A DNA stretch of 64,000 bases, from contig JAJZBQ010000001.1 of the NCBI GenBank assembly GCA_021798835.1, positions 62,001 to 126,000 on the forward strand. The letters are read 5' to 3'. The position numbers and the translations under genes were made by a program. Source of the stretch: Pseudomonadota bacterium (GTDB lineage Bacteria; Pseudomonadota; Gammaproteobacteria; Burkholderiales; Ferrovaceae). Below are positions 37,795-49,399 of this stretch, one piece after another (position 1 is the stretch's first letter; every line of letters starts with the position of its first letter). The notes beneath the pieces are model-generated. The model saw nothing but the letters and a program-made list of their open reading frames with translations. It was not told the origin of the DNA and searched no databases.

Positions 37795-40549
37795 TGTTAC
37801 GCAACCCGGCTGCCACGCCATTGATAGTCAGATAAATGGCTCGTTTCACTGCTTCACCTTCATCTCCCGCTCGGAATGCACGCAAAAGATCGACTTGAAG
37901 ATGGTTCAGTGGATCCATGTATGGACGTCGTTCACGAATGCTGCGCGCCAAGGTCGGATTGCTTTGCAGAAAATCCTTCTGGCCTGTAATGCCTCGTAAC
38001 GCATGCACCGTCAAATCAAAATCTTTACGAATCTCCGAAAACACTTGTTCTCGCAACGCCACATCACTCACCAACCGCGCATAACGTTGTGCAATCACCA
38101 GATCCGTCTTGGACAACACCATATCCATATTCGACAAAAGTGCCTGCAGGAATGGCCACGTCTGGTACATCGTCCTCAGGTACTCCCAACCATCAGAATG
38201 AACCTGGCAAAACCGCGTCACCGCACTCCCAAAACCAAACCAACCAGGAAGAATCATCCTCGATTGCGCCCAACTGAATACCCAAGGAATGGCACGCAGG
38301 TCTTCAATTTTTTGGGTCTGCCGCCGCGATGCCGGACGACTGCCAATATTCAGTTCTGCAATCTCGCTCACGGGTGTGGCTTCACGAAAAAATTGCTCGA
38401 ATCCTGGTGTCTCATAAACCAGAGAACGATAACGCTCAAAAGCATACTGTGACAATTCTTCCATCAGCAGATAGAACTGATCACGTCCCCGTAAATCACG
38501 ATCGCGATCCAGCAGCGTAGCCTCCAGCGTAGCAGCCACCAAAGTCTCCAGATTACGGCGACCAATCCCCGGATCCGAGTATTTACTGGCAATCACTTCG
38601 CCCTGCTCCGTTAAACGGATTTGCGCATTAACACTACCTGCTGGCTGCGCCAGGATGGCGTAATAACTGGGCCCACCACCACGACCTACCGACCCACCCC
38701 GTCCATGAAACAAGCGCAATTCAACCTGGTATCGGTCAAAAAGTTCAACCAGGACTTTTTCCGCCTTGTAGAGTTCCCAGTTTGCTGTTAGAAATCCACC
38801 ATCCTTGTTGCTATCCGAATAACCCAGCATAACCTCTTGAGTCCGTTTCCGGCTATCCAACAAGCGTTGGTAAACCGGCAAGGAAAACAACCGGTCCATG
38901 ATGGCTTCACAACCACGCAAATCAGAAATCGTTTCGAAGAGCGGGATGATATTCATACCCAAATATGGAGACGAACCCGGTATCAACAACCCCGCTTCCT
39001 TGAGTATCAGTGCCACTTCAAGAATATCACTGACACTATCGGTTTTTGAAATAATGGCATTGGGTAAGGCTTCAGGCGAGAGGCTATGATGAATCTCACG
39101 CGCCATATCGAAAACGTCCAGTTCACGCTGGACCTGCTCACTAAAGACAGACACATGTGAACGTAGAAGACGAGGGGTCTCCAGTTCATGCACCAGTACC
39201 TGGATGCGCTCCTCTTCCGTCAACTCCAGGTACTGTACCTGTGTTCCTCCCTGTTCAAGCAATTCCGCCACGGTCTTGGCATGAAACTCGGAATGCTGGC
39301 GCAAATCCAGAGGAGCAAGATGAAACCCAAAGGATGAGACTGCCCGCAACAACAAACTTAGTCGACCATCGGCCAACAGTTGTGAGCCATGCCCGTACAG
39401 CGAAGACTTGAGAATTTCCAAATCCCTGGAAAAATCACCCGGAGTTGCATACGGTTCTGCCTCATCCACATCCTGACCATACACCCGACAACCCAATTGT
39501 CGTGCCGTTTTAAACAGGCGTCCGTGAATATGCGTCAATGCACGCCGGTAAGGCTCTTCCATACGGCTATCGGTGCGCTCTGGCGACAGTTCGGCCAACG
39601 CCATCACCTCGGGCGATACCTGCACCAATCGAAATGACAGGGACAATTCGACTCGCAGTGTCATCAACTGATTCAAGTAAAATTCAAGCACTACCTCACT
39701 ATGACGGCGCAGCGCATGCTGTGTTACCTCGGCGGTCACAAAAGGGTTGCCGTCCCGATCACCGCCAATCCAACTGCCCATGCGCAGAAACGATGGCAAG
39801 TTGTCCGCCATATCAGCATACTGGTCATCTTCCCTCAACACGTTGGCCACCATGGATTCCAGGCGAGGAACCTCGCGCAGAAAGGTATAACGATAGTACG
39901 ACAAACCGTTTTCTATTTCATCATGCACCCGTAATTTGAACGTACGCAATTCGTTGGTTTGCCAAAGTGTCAATACAGCACGTCGCAGCGCTGTTTCGTT
40001 GGAAATCTTTTCCTCTGGTGTCAGTACAATGCGCGTCCGTTCCTCAAGTCTATTAGCAATAAGCAAGTGACAATCCAACACACTCTTGCGCTGTACCTCA
40101 GTAGGATGGGCCGTCAGAACGGGAGAAATAATGGCACGCTCAAAAAAATGACGCAGGGTATTCGAGGTAACGCCTGCACTCTTCAATCGACGCAAGGCAA
40201 GTGCAACACTACCTTCTCGGGGCGGAGCTCCGGCCTGCGAATAAACCATACGGCGACGATTGTGATGCAAATCTTCAGCGATATTGCATAGATGCGAAAA
40301 ATAACTAAAAGCACGCACCACAGCAATGGTATCGTCAGGACCCAAGCCATCCAGACTATGTTCAAGTTGTTCGCGGGCACTCTGATCCCCGCCACGCCGA
40401 TAACGAATGGCCGTCTGACGGATACCTTCAATGAGATTGAAAATCTCATCTCCCTCCTGATCTCGCAAGGTATCTCCGAGGATTCTACCCAGAAAACGAA
40501 TATCCTCGCGCAGCGGCAAATCTTTATCCTGATGTGCACCCATTGTCAT
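37787..40549 (-). CDS. ppc: Phosphoenolpyruvate carboxylase
   Basis: Anaplerotic fixation of bicarbonate onto PEP to give oxaloacetate; 920 residues. The catalytic [13 protein letters not shown] with its histidine, [40 protein letters not shown] and the C-terminal RNSG end that binds the inhibitor aspartate are all present. GGAGG lies six bases before the ATG. It provides oxaloacetate for aspartate and glutamate families, and is common in autotrophs lacking a full TCA input. Divergent from hemC. Confidence 0.98.
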   Translation of the reverse strand: MTMGAHQDKDLPLREDIRFLGRILGDTLRDQEGDEIFNLIEGIRQTAIRYRRGGDQSAREQLEHSLDGLGPDDTIAVVRAFSYFSHLCNIAEDLHHNRRRMVYSQAGAPPREGSVALALRRLKSAGVTSNTLRHFFERAIISPVLTAHPTEVQRKSVLDCHLLIANRLEERTRIVLTPEEKISNETALRRAVLTLWQTNELRTFKLRVHDEIENGLSYYRYTFLREVPRLESMVANVLREDDQYADMADNLPSFLRMGSWIGGDRDGNPFVTAEVTQHALRRHSEVVLEFYLNQLMTLRVELSLSFRLVQVSPEVMALAELSPERTDSRMEEPYRRALTHIHGRLFKTARQLGCRVYGQDVDEAEPYATPGDFSRDLEILKSSLYGHGSQLLADGRLSLLLRAVSSFGFHLAPLDLRQHSEFHAKTVAELLEQGGTQVQYLELTEEERIQVLVHELETPRLLRSHVSVFSEQVQRELDVFDMAREIHHSLSPEALPNAIISKTDSVSDILEVALILKEAGLLIPGSSPYLGMNIIPLFETISDLRGCEAIMDRLFSLPVYQRLLDSRKRTQEVMLGYSDSNKDGGFLTANWELYKAEKVLVELFDRYQVELRLFHGRGGSVGRGGGPSYYAILAQPAGSVNAQIRLTEQGEVIASKYSDPGIGRRNLETLVAATLEATLLDRDRDLRGRDQFYLLMEELSQYAFERYRSLVYETPGFEQFFREATPVSEIAELNIGSRPASRRQTQKIEDLRAIPWVFSWAQSRMILPGWFGFGSAVTRFCQVHSDGWEYLRTMYQTWPFLQALLSNMDMVLSKTDLVIAQRYARLVSDVALREQVFSEIRKDFDLTVHALRGITGQKDFLQSNPTLARSIRERRPYMDPLNHLQVDLLRAFRAGDEGEAVKRAIYLTINGVAAGLRNSG

Positions 40550-40620
40550 TCCAATCCTCCGTGACGGATGGGCTTCATGGTAAGATCAGAGAACTCAATG
40601 AACTCGGCCCAATGCCTTTT

Positions 40621-41550
40621 ATGTCCACTCCTGAAATCATCATTGCCACCCGTGAAAGCCGACTTGCCCTGTGGCAGGCCAAACATATCCAACAGCAAAT
40701 GGCAGGATTATATCCCCTTGTGCGCTTCTCGTTGCTGGGAATGACCACAACCGGTGATCAAATACTGGATCGTACACTCGCAGCAGTCGGCGGAAAGGGG
40801 CTATTTGTCAAAGAACTTGAAGTCGCCATACAGGATGGGCGCGCACATATGGCCGTGCATTCAATGAAGGATGTTCCCATGGAACCTCCTCCAGAGTTTT
40901 CCCTGCGCATCGTAGGCCCCCGAGAGGATCCACGCGATGCTTTTTTATCCAACAGTTACCACTCATTGTCCGATCTGCCAGCAGGAGCACGAGTGGGTAC
41001 CGCCAGTCTGCGTCGCGAATGTCAATTGCGCGCACGCTATCCACACCTGGACATCCAGCCGTTGCGGGGCAACCTGGATACCCGTCTGCGCAAACTTGAT
41101 GAGGGACACTATCAGGCCATTATTCTCGCCGCAGCCGGGTTGAAGCGACTGGGACTCACCAACCGTATTCGTACCCTCATTGAAGTGACCGATAGCCTCC
41201 CTGCTGTGGGGCAAGGTGCCTTGGGATTGGAATACTTGGCCACGCATCCCGAGTTGCCCGAGTGGGTATCGGCTCTGGTAGATCCCGATACCGAGTCCTG
41301 CGTCTTGGCAGAACGAACGGTTTCACGACGTTTGGCAGGTAGTTGCGATGTCCCATTGGGTGCTTACGCTCAGATCGAACAGGGGGATACGCTATATCTG
41401 CAGGCCTTTGTCGGCACACCCGATGGACAACGCATCATGCGTGCCACGGCCCGAGGCCACCGCAACCAACCCGGCGAACTGGGCGAGGTAGTCGCCCAGG
41501 ACCTACTCGATCAAGGTGCCGCCGAACTTCTGGCTCATTGCCGTCGCTAA
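40621..41550 (+). CDS. hemC: Porphobilinogen deaminase (hydroxymethylbilane synthase)
   Basis: Joins four porphobilinogens to the linear tetrapyrrole. 309 residues from [19 protein letters not shown]; ATGs at 40612 and 40534 are alternatives, but the latter overlaps ppc. Motifs include [20 protein letters not shown] and [16 protein letters not shown]. The cysteine in [13 protein letters not shown] anchors the dipyrromethane cofactor. Four bases before hemD. Confidence 0.96.
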   Translation: MSTPEIIIATRESRLALWQAKHIQQQMAGLYPLVRFSLLGMTTTGDQILDRTLAAVGGKGLFVKELEVAIQDGRAHMAVHSMKDVPMEPPPEFSLRIVGPREDPRDAFLSNSYHSLSDLPAGARVGTASLRRECQLRARYPHLDIQPLRGNLDTRLRKLDEGHYQAIILAAAGLKRLGLTNRIRTLIEVTDSLPAVGQGALGLEYLATHPELPEWVSALVDPDTESCVLAERTVSRRLAGSCDVPLGAYAQIEQGDTLYLQAFVGTPDGQRIMRATARGHRNQPGELGEVVAQDLLDQGAAELLAHCRR

Positions 41551-41554
41551 CACC

Positions 41555-42301
41555 ATGCTCTCTCCCGGGCTACTGATCACCAGACCCCAACCAGAAGCCG
41601 ACAGACTAACCCAGCGCCTGTCCAGTCACGCCATCCCTTGTTGGACCTTGCCGGCACTCGAGATCGAATCCGTTACCCCCACTGTCGATTCCCTTGAATG
41701 GGCACGCCTCGCCCAATACTGGATATTCATCAGTGCCAACGCAGTTCGTGAAGGCTGGCCCCACCTGTCTTCCCTTGTCACACCGCTACCACATCTGGTG
41801 GCCGTGGGCACCGCTACCGCTCAACGACTAGCGAGTGTCAGCGGACTATCCATACTCCACCCTTGCGATGGATCTGACAGTGAGGCCCTGTTACGCCTCC
41901 CTGAGTTTCAACAAATCGACGGACAGCGCATCACTATCATACGCGGAGAAAATGGACGCGAACACCTGCACCAGATACTCAGCGCACGAGGCGCGCGCGT
42001 CACCTATGTCGAATGCTATCGACGTCTCTGCCCAAAACAACTCGGACCAGACTATGACGAAGCATTGAGAAACAAGGCATGGATCAATATACAAAGTCGC
42101 GAGACCATCCTGAATCTCTGGTCTCTTTCTTCGGAAGATCAACGTCAGACATTACGTTCACTGCACTTCGTGGTCAGTCACCCGAACATCGCCACCACAC
42201 TCCAACAACTGGGATTAGTCAACATCACCATACTCCCCCCCGGTGACGACGCGTTGGTCAACCACATGGCGCAACAAACCAGAGTGCTCAGCCATGTCTG
42301 A
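41555..42301 (+). CDS. hemD: Uroporphyrinogen-III synthase
   Basis: Cyclises hydroxymethylbilane with inversion of ring D. 248 residues. Sequence conservation in this family is low, but LLITRPQPEADRLTQRL, FISANAVREGW, VAVGTATAQRL, IIRGENGREHL and the position right after hemC are convincing. It overlaps hemX by 8 bp. Confidence 0.93.
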   Translation: MLSPGLLITRPQPEADRLTQRLSSHAIPCWTLPALEIESVTPTVDSLEWARLAQYWIFISANAVREGWPHLSSLVTPLPHLVAVGTATAQRLASVSGLSILHPCDGSDSEALLRLPEFQQIDGQRITIIRGENGREHLHQILSARGARVTYVECYRRLCPKQLGPDYDEALRNKAWINIQSRETILNLWSLSSEDQRQTLRSLHFVVSHPNIATTLQQLGLVNITILPPGDDALVNHMAQQTRVLSHV

Positions 42302-43292
42302 TCCTAGCATCCCTGAACGCCGTTCCGGGCTGACCAGAATCGGTGCCCTATTGCTGATATTCGTCTGTATCACCCTCGCCATTCTACTGGCATTTACACG
42401 AACACAACTACACGAATTACGTCAGGATTTGAGCAAACGACTGTCCGACACTGACCAGTTATCCCACCAAGTCCAACAAACCGCCCAACAGGCCAATGAA
42501 ACCAGCCGCGAAACCAGTACGAGATTGGCTCTGTTGGAGTCACGTTTCGCACAATCACAAAACCAACAGATTGAACTGGAAGCCCTATATCAAGATCTGA
42601 TGCGTAATCATGATGATTGGATACTCGCTGAAGTAGAACAATTGGTTATCATCGCTAACCAGCAGTTGGAATTGACGGGCAATGTTCAATCAGCACTGGC
42701 AGCCTTGGAAGCGGCAGATATGCGCTTACAACGCATAGACAAGCCACTTTTCTCACAATTGCGTGAAACCCTCAAGCAGGATATGGATCATTTGCGTGCT
42801 CTGCCCTATGTCGATACCAATGGCATTGCTCTGCGTCTGGATGCCCTAAGTCGCCAAGTCGATAATCTGACATTAGCTACAGACACCAGACCACGTGCCC
42901 GCGCCACCCCCGCCTCTCCTGCCGTGGGTCCATGGGCCTCACTCACTCAAAAAGTATTGAAAGATCTTGGAGATGCTATAAAAATCCGACGTATGGATAA
43001 TCCGGAATTGCCACTGCTGACACCAGAACAATCATTTTTTCTGCGAGAAAATCTTAAATTGCGCTTGTTGTCGGCACGTAACGATGCGCTGACTCATCAG
43101 GAATTACGCTATCAAGATGACCTAAAAACCGCTTCTGACTGGTTAACTCGCTACTTTGACACCCAGACCCCCGCATTCAATCTGGTCAAAAATGGGCTGG
43201 ACCAGTTACTGACCACCCCCGTAACTATCCCCATCCCTGATGTCAGTGCTACGCTGTCTGCCGTACACGCGGCCCGAGGCATGCATCCATGA
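42294..43292 (+). CDS. hemX: HemX-like membrane protein
   Basis: 332 residues. One N-terminal membrane helix (about residues 15-37), then a coiled coil rich in Gln/Glu (about 40-105), then a helical periplasmic domain with LRENLKLRLLSARNDAL. It matches the HemX family often mislabelled as uroporphyrinogen methyltransferase; no methyltransferase motif is present. Role unknown, conserved in hemCDXY operons. Confidence 0.92.
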   Translation: MSDPSIPERRSGLTRIGALLLIFVCITLAILLAFTRTQLHELRQDLSKRLSDTDQLSHQVQQTAQQANETSRETSTRLALLESRFAQSQNQQIELEALYQDLMRNHDDWILAEVEQLVIIANQQLELTGNVQSALAALEAADMRLQRIDKPLFSQLRETLKQDMDHLRALPYVDTNGIALRLDALSRQVDNLTLATDTRPRARATPASPAVGPWASLTQKVLKDLGDAIKIRRMDNPELPLLTPEQSFFLRENLKLRLLSARNDALTHQELRYQDDLKTASDWLTRYFDTQTPAFNLVKNGLDQLLTTPVTIPIPDVSATLSAVHAARGMHP

Positions 43293-43822
43293 AAATCATC
43301 TGGTGGAGCATCAGCCTCGTCGCACTAAGCGCGGCACTGTTGGTGTCACTACAACTTCATGCGGGTTACGCACTGATCGTTGTTCCTCCCTGGCGAATCG
43401 AAGTTTCTCTGCCAACCTTTGGTATAGGGTTGCTATTGTTTCTACTGATCCTGAATTTAAGCATGGCGCTCCTCGCCAAAGTCTGGCGTATTCCCACACG
43501 AATCCGCCATTACCATGACCAGCGCGTGCGCATCAAGGCCAGGTCAGCCCTGACACAAGGACTCATTGCCTATTTTGGCAACGAATCTGCACGCGCCGAG
43601 AAATGGGTGGCCCAAGCCATCAAAAGTCCTGAAGACCGTGCAATCTGTCTAATGCTGGGCGCACTGTCTGCGCATGAATCTCAGCAGCCCACCAAACGTG
43701 ACCATTACTTGGCTTTATCGCAGGAAGAACCCACCCTACAGACAACGGTTGCTGCGGTTCAAGCACGCCTACGTTTTCCCAACTCCTCTCAGGTGCCGGA
43801 TGGAACGAAAGGATCTGAATAA
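43289..43822 (+). CDS. hemY: HemY-like protein, short form
   Basis: 177 residues, with two N-terminal membrane segments (about 5-25 and 41-63) followed by RIRHYHDQRVRIKARSALTQGLIAY, the HemY N-domain. The usual HemY has about 400 residues with many TPR repeats; only about 110 residues follow the membrane part here. ATG overlaps the hemX stop. The last 34 bp overlap the reductase gene on the other strand. This may be a naturally short variant or a truncated gene. Confidence 0.85.
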   Translation: MKIIWWSISLVALSAALLVSLQLHAGYALIVVPPWRIEVSLPTFGIGLLLFLLILNLSMALLAKVWRIPTRIRHYHDQRVRIKARSALTQGLIAYFGNESARAEKWVAQAIKSPEDRAICLMLGALSAHESQQPTKRDHYLALSQEEPTLQTTVAAVQARLRFPNSSQVPDGTKGSE

Positions 43823-44805
43823 AACTCGTGCTCTGGCAAACCGCGCTGTTCTATAAATGCGTTGAAACCTGCCTCAACCATACGCGAAGCACCACAAGCA
43901 TAGACTTGATACCCCGACAAATCACTGAAATCATCAAGCACGGCCTGATGCACCAACCCTGTGCGCCCGGTCCAACCGTCCTCAGGAAGTGGATTCGATA
44001 ACACAGGAACAAAGGTAAAGTTGGGAATGGTCATCAACCAGTCTTCAACGATTTGAATTTGATAAAGATCTGCCTTGCTCTGCACACCCCAATACAAGGT
44101 CATCGGGCGCGCCAACTCTTTATGATGTGCATACTCAATCAAACCCTTGATTGGAGCAAACCCCGTAGCACCTGCCATAAAAATCATTGGCTTGTCAGAA
44201 TCTTCACGCAATACGAAAGCTCCCAGTGGCCCCTCAAATCGTAGAATAGCGCGTTCCTTAAGTTCACTGAACACAAATTCAGAAAAACTTCCGCCCGGAT
44301 AATGCCGAATATGCAATTCCAGCAATGCCGCGTCATGGGGAGAGTTGGCCAGCGAAAAACTACGCCGCTTGCCATCTTTAAGCAGAAAATCGATGTATTG
44401 ACCAGCCATGAAATCAAATTTCTCATTGGCTGGCAACTTCAATTTCAGCACCACGACATCGCGATTCGGGCGCTCCAAGGACTCCACGCGACAAGGTAAT
44501 TTCTTGATCTGCATCTCCTTGAAACCGCTTACTTCGCGAGCCTCAATGATCAAATCACCCAACGGCATGGCACAGCAAAACAATGCCTTTCCCTGATTTA
44601 GGTCCTCTTCCGTCAAGGCTGACGACTGATACGTCCGATGGTTAACTTTTCCCTGCAAAACCTTTCCCTTACAACTCCCGCAAGCACCACTGCGACAACC
44701 ATAGGGAAGTCCTATGCCCTCCCGTAGAGCCGCCTGAAGAATGCTTTCCTCCTCATTAACTTCAAATTGCCGACCACTGGGCTGAACCGTAACGTGAAAT
44801 GACAT
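43789..44805 (-). CDS. Ferredoxin-NAD(P)H reductase with N-terminal [2Fe-2S] domain (CDP-6-deoxy-glucoseen reductase-like)
   Basis: 338 residues. A plant-type ferredoxin domain with cysteines 37, 42, 45 and 77 or 78 (CRSGACGSCKG, FCC). An FAD domain with RRSFSLANSP, and an NAD domain with AGATGFAPIKGLIEYA and the C-terminal CGASRMVEAGF. Such proteins pass electrons from NADH through FAD to the cluster and on to an oxygenase or dehydrase. No partner gene is adjacent, so the electron acceptor is unknown. Names used for homologues (AscD, DdhD, UbiB-like reductase) are not decisive. Confidence 0.92.
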   Translation of the reverse strand: MSFHVTVQPSGRQFEVNEEESILQAALREGIGLPYGCRSGACGSCKGKVLQGKVNHRTYQSSALTEEDLNQGKALFCCAMPLGDLIIEAREVSGFKEMQIKKLPCRVESLERPNRDVVVLKLKLPANEKFDFMAGQYIDFLLKDGKRRSFSLANSPHDAALLELHIRHYPGGSFSEFVFSELKERAILRFEGPLGAFVLREDSDKPMIFMAGATGFAPIKGLIEYAHHKELARPMTLYWGVQSKADLYQIQIVEDWLMTIPNFTFVPVLSNPLPEDGWTGRTGLVHQAVLDDFSDLSGYQVYACGASRMVEAGFNAFIEQRGLPEHEFYSDPFVPSGT

Positions 44806-44851
44806 GACGACTCTCTAAAAAATGAATTTACAAAATTGCTACAATACTGCC

Positions 44852-45718
44852 ATGAACCCGTATCTGATCATTGGCAGCGGAGCAATTGCCCGATTGACAC
44901 TGCCACTGTTACCCAACCCCGGCCCTGTGTTCGTTCTCTGTCGTCGATCGGATGCCATGGCTGATTGGCGGACACGTGGTGCCATCCCAATACTCGGTGA
45001 CCTCGACCACCCCAACACACTGAGCCGTTTGGGAGGGCTGGCCCACACGGTACTGCATTTTGCTCCGCCGAACGGAGATGGGCATGAAGACCGGCACACC
45101 AAACACCTGATCTGCACCCTAAGACAGGCCAAAATTTTACCACAGCGCCTGATCTATATCAGCACCACCGGCGTTTACGGCACACGCAAAGACATCTGGA
45201 CTGTCGAAACCTCCGCCATCAATCCTACTACGGCGCGCGCTATTCGACGTGCCGATGCCGAATCACGATTACGTCGTTTCGGTCAAGAAACCGGTTGTCG
45301 AATCACAATCCTCCGTGTGCCTGGAATTTATGACTCGCACCGCTTGCCTCTGGAACGATTGAAGCGCAATGATCCGTTACCCTTGGAAAACCCATGGACC
45401 AACCACATCCACTCCCTGGATCTGGCACGTGCAGTCATCGCTACCCTACACAGAGGGAAGCCCCAACGAATTTACCATGCAGTGGACGATGAGCCTCTTC
45501 CCGTCAATGAGTTCTACTCTCTGCTGGCACAGCACTTTGGCCTACCCATCCCCAATAAGTTACCTTACGAGCAACTGGCTGATCATCTCTCCCCCATCAG
45601 CCTGAGTTTTTTACGAGAATCCAGACGACTCGGAAACCAACGCACCAAACAAGAATTACAACTGAGATGGCGTTACCCAAGCATTCGGGAATTTTTAAAT
45701 GGTAGTGAATTTCTCTAA
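44852..45718 (+). CDS. NAD-dependent epimerase/SDR family protein (YeeZ-like)
   Basis: 288 residues, Rossmann fold. N-terminal [17 protein letters not shown], an atypical dinucleotide loop, then [15 protein letters not shown] with the Ser/Tyr pair, and the proline-rich [14 protein letters not shown] of extended SDRs. Resembles E. coli YeeZ, whose substrate is unknown. No clear ribosome site. Divergent from the reductase gene by 46 bp. Confidence 0.85.
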   Translation: MNPYLIIGSGAIARLTLPLLPNPGPVFVLCRRSDAMADWRTRGAIPILGDLDHPNTLSRLGGLAHTVLHFAPPNGDGHEDRHTKHLICTLRQAKILPQRLIYISTTGVYGTRKDIWTVETSAINPTTARAIRRADAESRLRRFGQETGCRITILRVPGIYDSHRLPLERLKRNDPLPLENPWTNHIHSLDLARAVIATLHRGKPQRIYHAVDDEPLPVNEFYSLLAQHFGLPIPNKLPYEQLADHLSPISLSFLRESRRLGNQRTKQELQLRWRYPSIREFLNGSEFL

Positions 45719-45759
45719 ATTTCTGGACATTTCCTGTTATTTTGGAGGAAAATCGCAAC

Positions 45760-46194
45760 ATGAAAAAAATTCTTGTGATTCACGGCCCCAATCTCAACGC
45801 CTTGGGCACTCGGGAACCAGATGTGTATGGCTCCCTAACGCTCTCCGATATGAATAACCGCCTGTACGAATTGGCCAACCTTCATGGTGCCAATCTGGAC
45901 TGTTTTCAGAGCAACTGGGAAGGGGCTATCATCGACCGCATTTACGATGCAAAGGTAGATGGCACGCAGGCCATTATCATTAATCCAGGAGGACTGACGC
46001 ATACCAGCATCTGTTTGCGTGATGCCTTATCAGCAGTTGCCCTCCCTTTTATCGAAGTTCATCTATCAAACATCCATTCCCGCGAATCTTTCCGCCATCA
46101 TTCCTTCCTGTCGGCAATTGCCATCGGTGTGATTGCCGGACTGGGAACGCGAGGCTATGAGATGGCTCTTGAGCATTTTTTGCATAAGGCATAA
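45760..46194 (+). CDS. aroQ: 3-dehydroquinate dehydratase, type II
   Basis: Dehydrates 3-dehydroquinate in the shikimate pathway; 144 residues, dodecameric family. [17 protein letters not shown] contains the catalytic tyrosine on the flexible loop, [10 protein letters not shown] and [17 protein letters not shown] follow, then [17 protein letters not shown] with the catalytic histidine region. GGAGG is 11 bases upstream of the ATG. Four bases before accB, the usual aroQ-accB-accC order of proteobacteria. Confidence 0.97.
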   Translation: MKKILVIHGPNLNALGTREPDVYGSLTLSDMNNRLYELANLHGANLDCFQSNWEGAIIDRIYDAKVDGTQAIIINPGGLTHTSICLRDALSAVALPFIEVHLSNIHSRESFRHHSFLSAIAIGVIAGLGTRGYEMALEHFLHKA

Positions 46195-46197
46195 ATC

Positions 46198-46656
46198 ATG
46201 GATCTGAGAAAACTTAAAAAACTGATCGACCTGGTGGAACAATCTGGAATCGCTGAACTTGAAATCACAGAAGGAGAGGAGAGGGTCAGAATTGCCAAAT
46301 TCTCCGCTTCGCTCGCCCAAACACCCGTATTTCAGGTACCTGCACAGGTTTCACAGGCCACGACCCCTGCCAGCAACAATGTAGCACCAGCACCTGAACC
46401 CACCCCAACCGTCGAGGGTCATGTCGTCAAATCTCCCATGGTAGGAACCTTTTATCGCTCTCCCTCACCCGGTGCTCCTGTTTTCGCCGAAGTTGGTCAG
46501 AACATCAATGAAGGCCAAACCCTGTGCATCATTGAAGCCATGAAATTACTCAATGAGATCGAATCTGATGTCACTGGGACAATTACACGAATCCTGGTCG
46601 AAAACGGCCAACCCATAGAATACGGACAACCACTTTTTATCATTGCCAACGCTTGA
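46198..46656 (+). CDS. accB: Biotin carboxyl carrier protein of acetyl-CoA carboxylase
   Basis: 152 residues. N-terminal helix domain, a Pro/Ala/Thr linker (about residues 42-74), and a C-terminal biotinyl domain with EAMKLLNE, in which Lys116 carries biotin. Works with AccC next door; the carboxyltransferase subunits accA/accD are not in the window. Confidence 0.98.
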   Translation: MDLRKLKKLIDLVEQSGIAELEITEGEERVRIAKFSASLAQTPVFQVPAQVSQATTPASNNVAPAPEPTPTVEGHVVKSPMVGTFYRSPSPGAPVFAEVGQNINEGQTLCIIEAMKLLNEIESDVTGTITRILVENGQPIEYGQPLFIIANA

Positions 46657-46677
46657 AGTTGAGGGAAGTCGTCTGCC

Positions 46678-48030
46678 ATGTTTGATAAAATACTAATTGC
46701 CAACCGAGGCGAGATCGCCCTGCGTATTCTACGTGCCTGCCGAGAATTGGGCATCAAGACGGTTGCCGTTCATTCTGAAGCTGATGCCGATGCCAAAGCC
46801 GTTGTCCTTGCTGATGAGTCAGTGTGCATAGGACCTGCGGCTTCTGCCCAGAGTTATCTCAATATCCCAGCCATCATTGCAGCAGCAGAAGTAACAGGAG
46901 CAGAAGCCATTCACCCGGGTTATGGCTTTCTCTCAGAAAACGCTGATTTCGCTGAGCGTGTTGAAAACAGTGGCTTCACTTTCATCGGACCACGCCCCGA
47001 AACCATCCGTCTGATGGGCGACAAAATCAGTGCCAAGGCTGCCATGAAAGCGGCAGGTGTCCCCATTGTTCCCGGTTCTGAAGGCCGCCTTCCAGAGCAA
47101 CCCGAAGAATTGAAGCGCTTGGCCATGAGCATTGGATACCCCATACTGATCAAAGCCTCTGCGGGAGGCGGGGGACGTGGGATGCGCGTGGTAACCCGCG
47201 ATGAAGAATTACTCCCTGCACTTGAATTAACACGCAATGAAGCACGCGCTGCCTTCGGTAATGATACGGTTTATTTGGAAAAATATCTGTCCCAACCTCG
47301 TCATATCGAAATTCAGGTGTTGGCTGATGAACACGGCCATGCCGTGTATCTGGGTGAACGGGATTGCTCCATGCAAAGACGCCATCAAAAAATCATTGAA
47401 GAGGCACCGGCCCCAGGCATCAGCCTTGCCTTGCGCCAAAAGATCGGCGAGAGTTGTGCCGAAGCTTGCCGTCGTATCCATTACCGAGGAGCCGGTACCT
47501 TTGAGTTTTTGTATGAGAATGGTGAGTTTTATTTTATAGAAATGAACACCCGTGTACAGGTTGAACATCCTGTTACCGAATTGGTTACCAGTATCGATAT
47601 CGTTCAAGAACAGATTCGTATCGCAGCTGGCGAAAAAATGTCATTAAAACAAAAAGATATACAATTACGCGGACATGCCCTGGAATGCCGCATCAATGCC
47701 GAGGACCCCTTCAGTTTCATTCCATCGCCAGGACGCATCACCCAGTACCATGCTCCTGGTGGTCCAGGAGTGCGCGTTGATTCACATATTTATCATAATT
47801 ACTTTGTCCCCCCACACTACGATTCCCTGATCGCCAAGGTACTGACCCATGGTGCCACACGAGAACAAGCGTTGGCACGTATGAGGATCGCCCTGTCGGA
47901 AATGGTCGTGGAAGGTATAAAGACAAATATTCCTTTACATCAAGTATTACTTCAGGACTCCACTTTTCAAGAAGGCGGAACCAGTATTCACTACCTCGAA
48001 GAGAAGTTGGCTCGTGATCGTCAAAACTAG
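46678..48030 (+). CDS. accC: Biotin carboxylase subunit of acetyl-CoA carboxylase
   Basis: ATP-dependent carboxylation of biotin on AccB; 450 residues. [17 protein letters not shown] start, [17 protein letters not shown] loop [27 protein letters not shown] and [13 protein letters not shown] are all canonical. First committed step of fatty acid synthesis. Confidence 0.98.
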   Translation: MFDKILIANRGEIALRILRACRELGIKTVAVHSEADADAKAVVLADESVCIGPAASAQSYLNIPAIIAAAEVTGAEAIHPGYGFLSENADFAERVENSGFTFIGPRPETIRLMGDKISAKAAMKAAGVPIVPGSEGRLPEQPEELKRLAMSIGYPILIKASAGGGGRGMRVVTRDEELLPALELTRNEARAAFGNDTVYLEKYLSQPRHIEIQVLADEHGHAVYLGERDCSMQRRHQKIIEEAPAPGISLALRQKIGESCAEACRRIHYRGAGTFEFLYENGEFYFIEMNTRVQVEHPVTELVTSIDIVQEQIRIAAGEKMSLKQKDIQLRGHALECRINAEDPFSFIPSPGRITQYHAPGGPGVRVDSHIYHNYFVPPHYDSLIAKVLTHGATREQALARMRIALSEMVVEGIKTNIPLHQVLLQDSTFQEGGTSIHYLEEKLARDRQN

Positions 48031-48045
48031 CCGGTGTTACCATCC

Positions 48046-48939
48046 ATGAGTTGGCAGCGTCTGGTACTGAGTTGTTCTCAACAAGCGGTTGAAAATCTGT
48101 CCAATATCCTGAGTGAGTTGGGTGCGCTGTCTGTCACCGTTGAACCCCTCGACGGTGATGATGCCGATGATCCTGTTTTTGGTGAGCCGGGTAACCCTGA
48201 CTTCAGTCTGTGGACGAATTGCCAAATTGAGATTTTGCTTCCTTTTGAAATGGATACAGATATTTTTATCAAGTCTGTCTATGCACTGTCTCAAGAAGTT
48301 TTTGAAATCCACTCACGGGGAATTCTCGATGATCAGGATTGGATTCGTCTGACCCAAAACCAGTTTGAGCCCATTGCTATAACCCCTGATCTGTGGATCG
48401 TCCCCTCATGGCATACCCCCCCCAACCCACAAGCCATTAACTTACGTCTCGATCCTGGTCAAGCTTTTGGCACAGGCAGTCATCCCACCACCCGACTCTG
48501 TCTGCGATGGCTATCCCATCAAGCACTGCAACACCAGCATATTCTCGACTACGGATGTGGCTCAGGCATCCTCACCTTGGCGGCTGCTCTCCTGGGTGCA
48601 CCACACCCTACTGGCGTGGATCTGGATCCGGTAGCCGTGCTCACCGCACGGGAAAACGCCTTACGTAATGGGGTCAACCTAACTTTTTATGAGCCGGATC
48701 AACTACCAGAAGTGCAGCTTTTTGATGGAATCATTGCCAATATCCTGACTAATCCCCTGATCATGCTGGCTCCATTGCTGATACAAAAACTCCGCCCCGG
48801 CGGATGGTTGACGCTCTCAGGAATACTGGAATCTCAGGTGTCTCGAATACAGTCCGCTTATTCTCCCCAATGTTCGCTGGTCGTCGTCGATCACGATGAA
48901 GGCTGGGTCTGCCTACATGGGGTTAAGCAGGTATACTGA
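48046..48939 (+). CDS. prmA: Ribosomal protein L11 methyltransferase
   Basis: SAM-dependent trimethylation of ribosomal protein L11. 297 residues. LRLDPGQAFGTGSHPTTRLCL, the SAM loop LDYGCGSGILTLAAALLGA, GVDLDPVAV and IIANILTNPLI (NPxxx-type site) are conserved. Start at MSWQRLVLSC; a GTG four codons earlier at 48034 is possible. Follows accC by 15 bp, a common gene order. Confidence 0.96.
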   Translation: MSWQRLVLSCSQQAVENLSNILSELGALSVTVEPLDGDDADDPVFGEPGNPDFSLWTNCQIEILLPFEMDTDIFIKSVYALSQEVFEIHSRGILDDQDWIRLTQNQFEPIAITPDLWIVPSWHTPPNPQAINLRLDPGQAFGTGSHPTTRLCLRWLSHQALQHQHILDYGCGSGILTLAAALLGAPHPTGVDLDPVAVLTARENALRNGVNLTFYEPDQLPEVQLFDGIIANILTNPLIMLAPLLIQKLRPGGWLTLSGILESQVSRIQSAYSPQCSLVVVDHDEGWVCLHGVKQVY

Positions 48940-48965
48940 CCCGATCCAGACCAACTGAGGTTCCC

Positions 48966-49343
48966 ATGTTGTCAATTCCCGATGATCGATGCTACCGTGC
49001 CACCCATCAATGGGCCAAACTCCTTCCTGACGGTAGTTATGATGTAGGAATCACAGACTTTGCCCAATCTGAACTGGGTGATCTGATGTTTGTCGATTGT
49101 CTGGCCATCGGCACCTCTGTGAAGGCCGGAGATTCCTGTGCCACCCTGGAATCAGTAAAAACTGCATCGGAGGTGGCCTGTCCCATTTCAGGTACCATCA
49201 TAGCCGTGAATCCTTCACTCAAGCAAAGGCCGGAACAACTTAATGAATCTCCCTACGACCACTGGATACTGCGCATCAAACCCGACTCACCCCTGTCAGA
49301 CACCAACCTCCTGAGCGCATCGGAATATCAGCAATTGCTCTAG
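48966..49343 (+). CDS. gcvH: Glycine cleavage system H protein
   Basis: 125-residue lipoyl protein. Lys65 in [12 protein letters not shown] is the lipoylation site. The usual [12 protein letters not shown] stretch is present. No gcvT or gcvP lies nearby, so the rest of the system is encoded elsewhere, or this H protein serves lipoate transfer. It lies between prmA and tpx. Confidence 0.94.
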   Translation: MLSIPDDRCYRATHQWAKLLPDGSYDVGITDFAQSELGDLMFVDCLAIGTSVKAGDSCATLESVKTASEVACPISGTIIAVNPSLKQRPEQLNESPYDHWILRIKPDSPLSDTNLLSASEYQQLL

Positions 49344-49399
49344 ATTGGCCATCATGTCTCATGAACCACCTATTATCCATTACCATCAAGGAGTTACCC

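Noticed and set aside
44829-44852. TACAAT eight bases before the SDR start, suggesting a leaderless mRNA
   Set aside because: No matching -35 at the right distance; a start codon without Shine-Dalgarno is not sufficient evidence.
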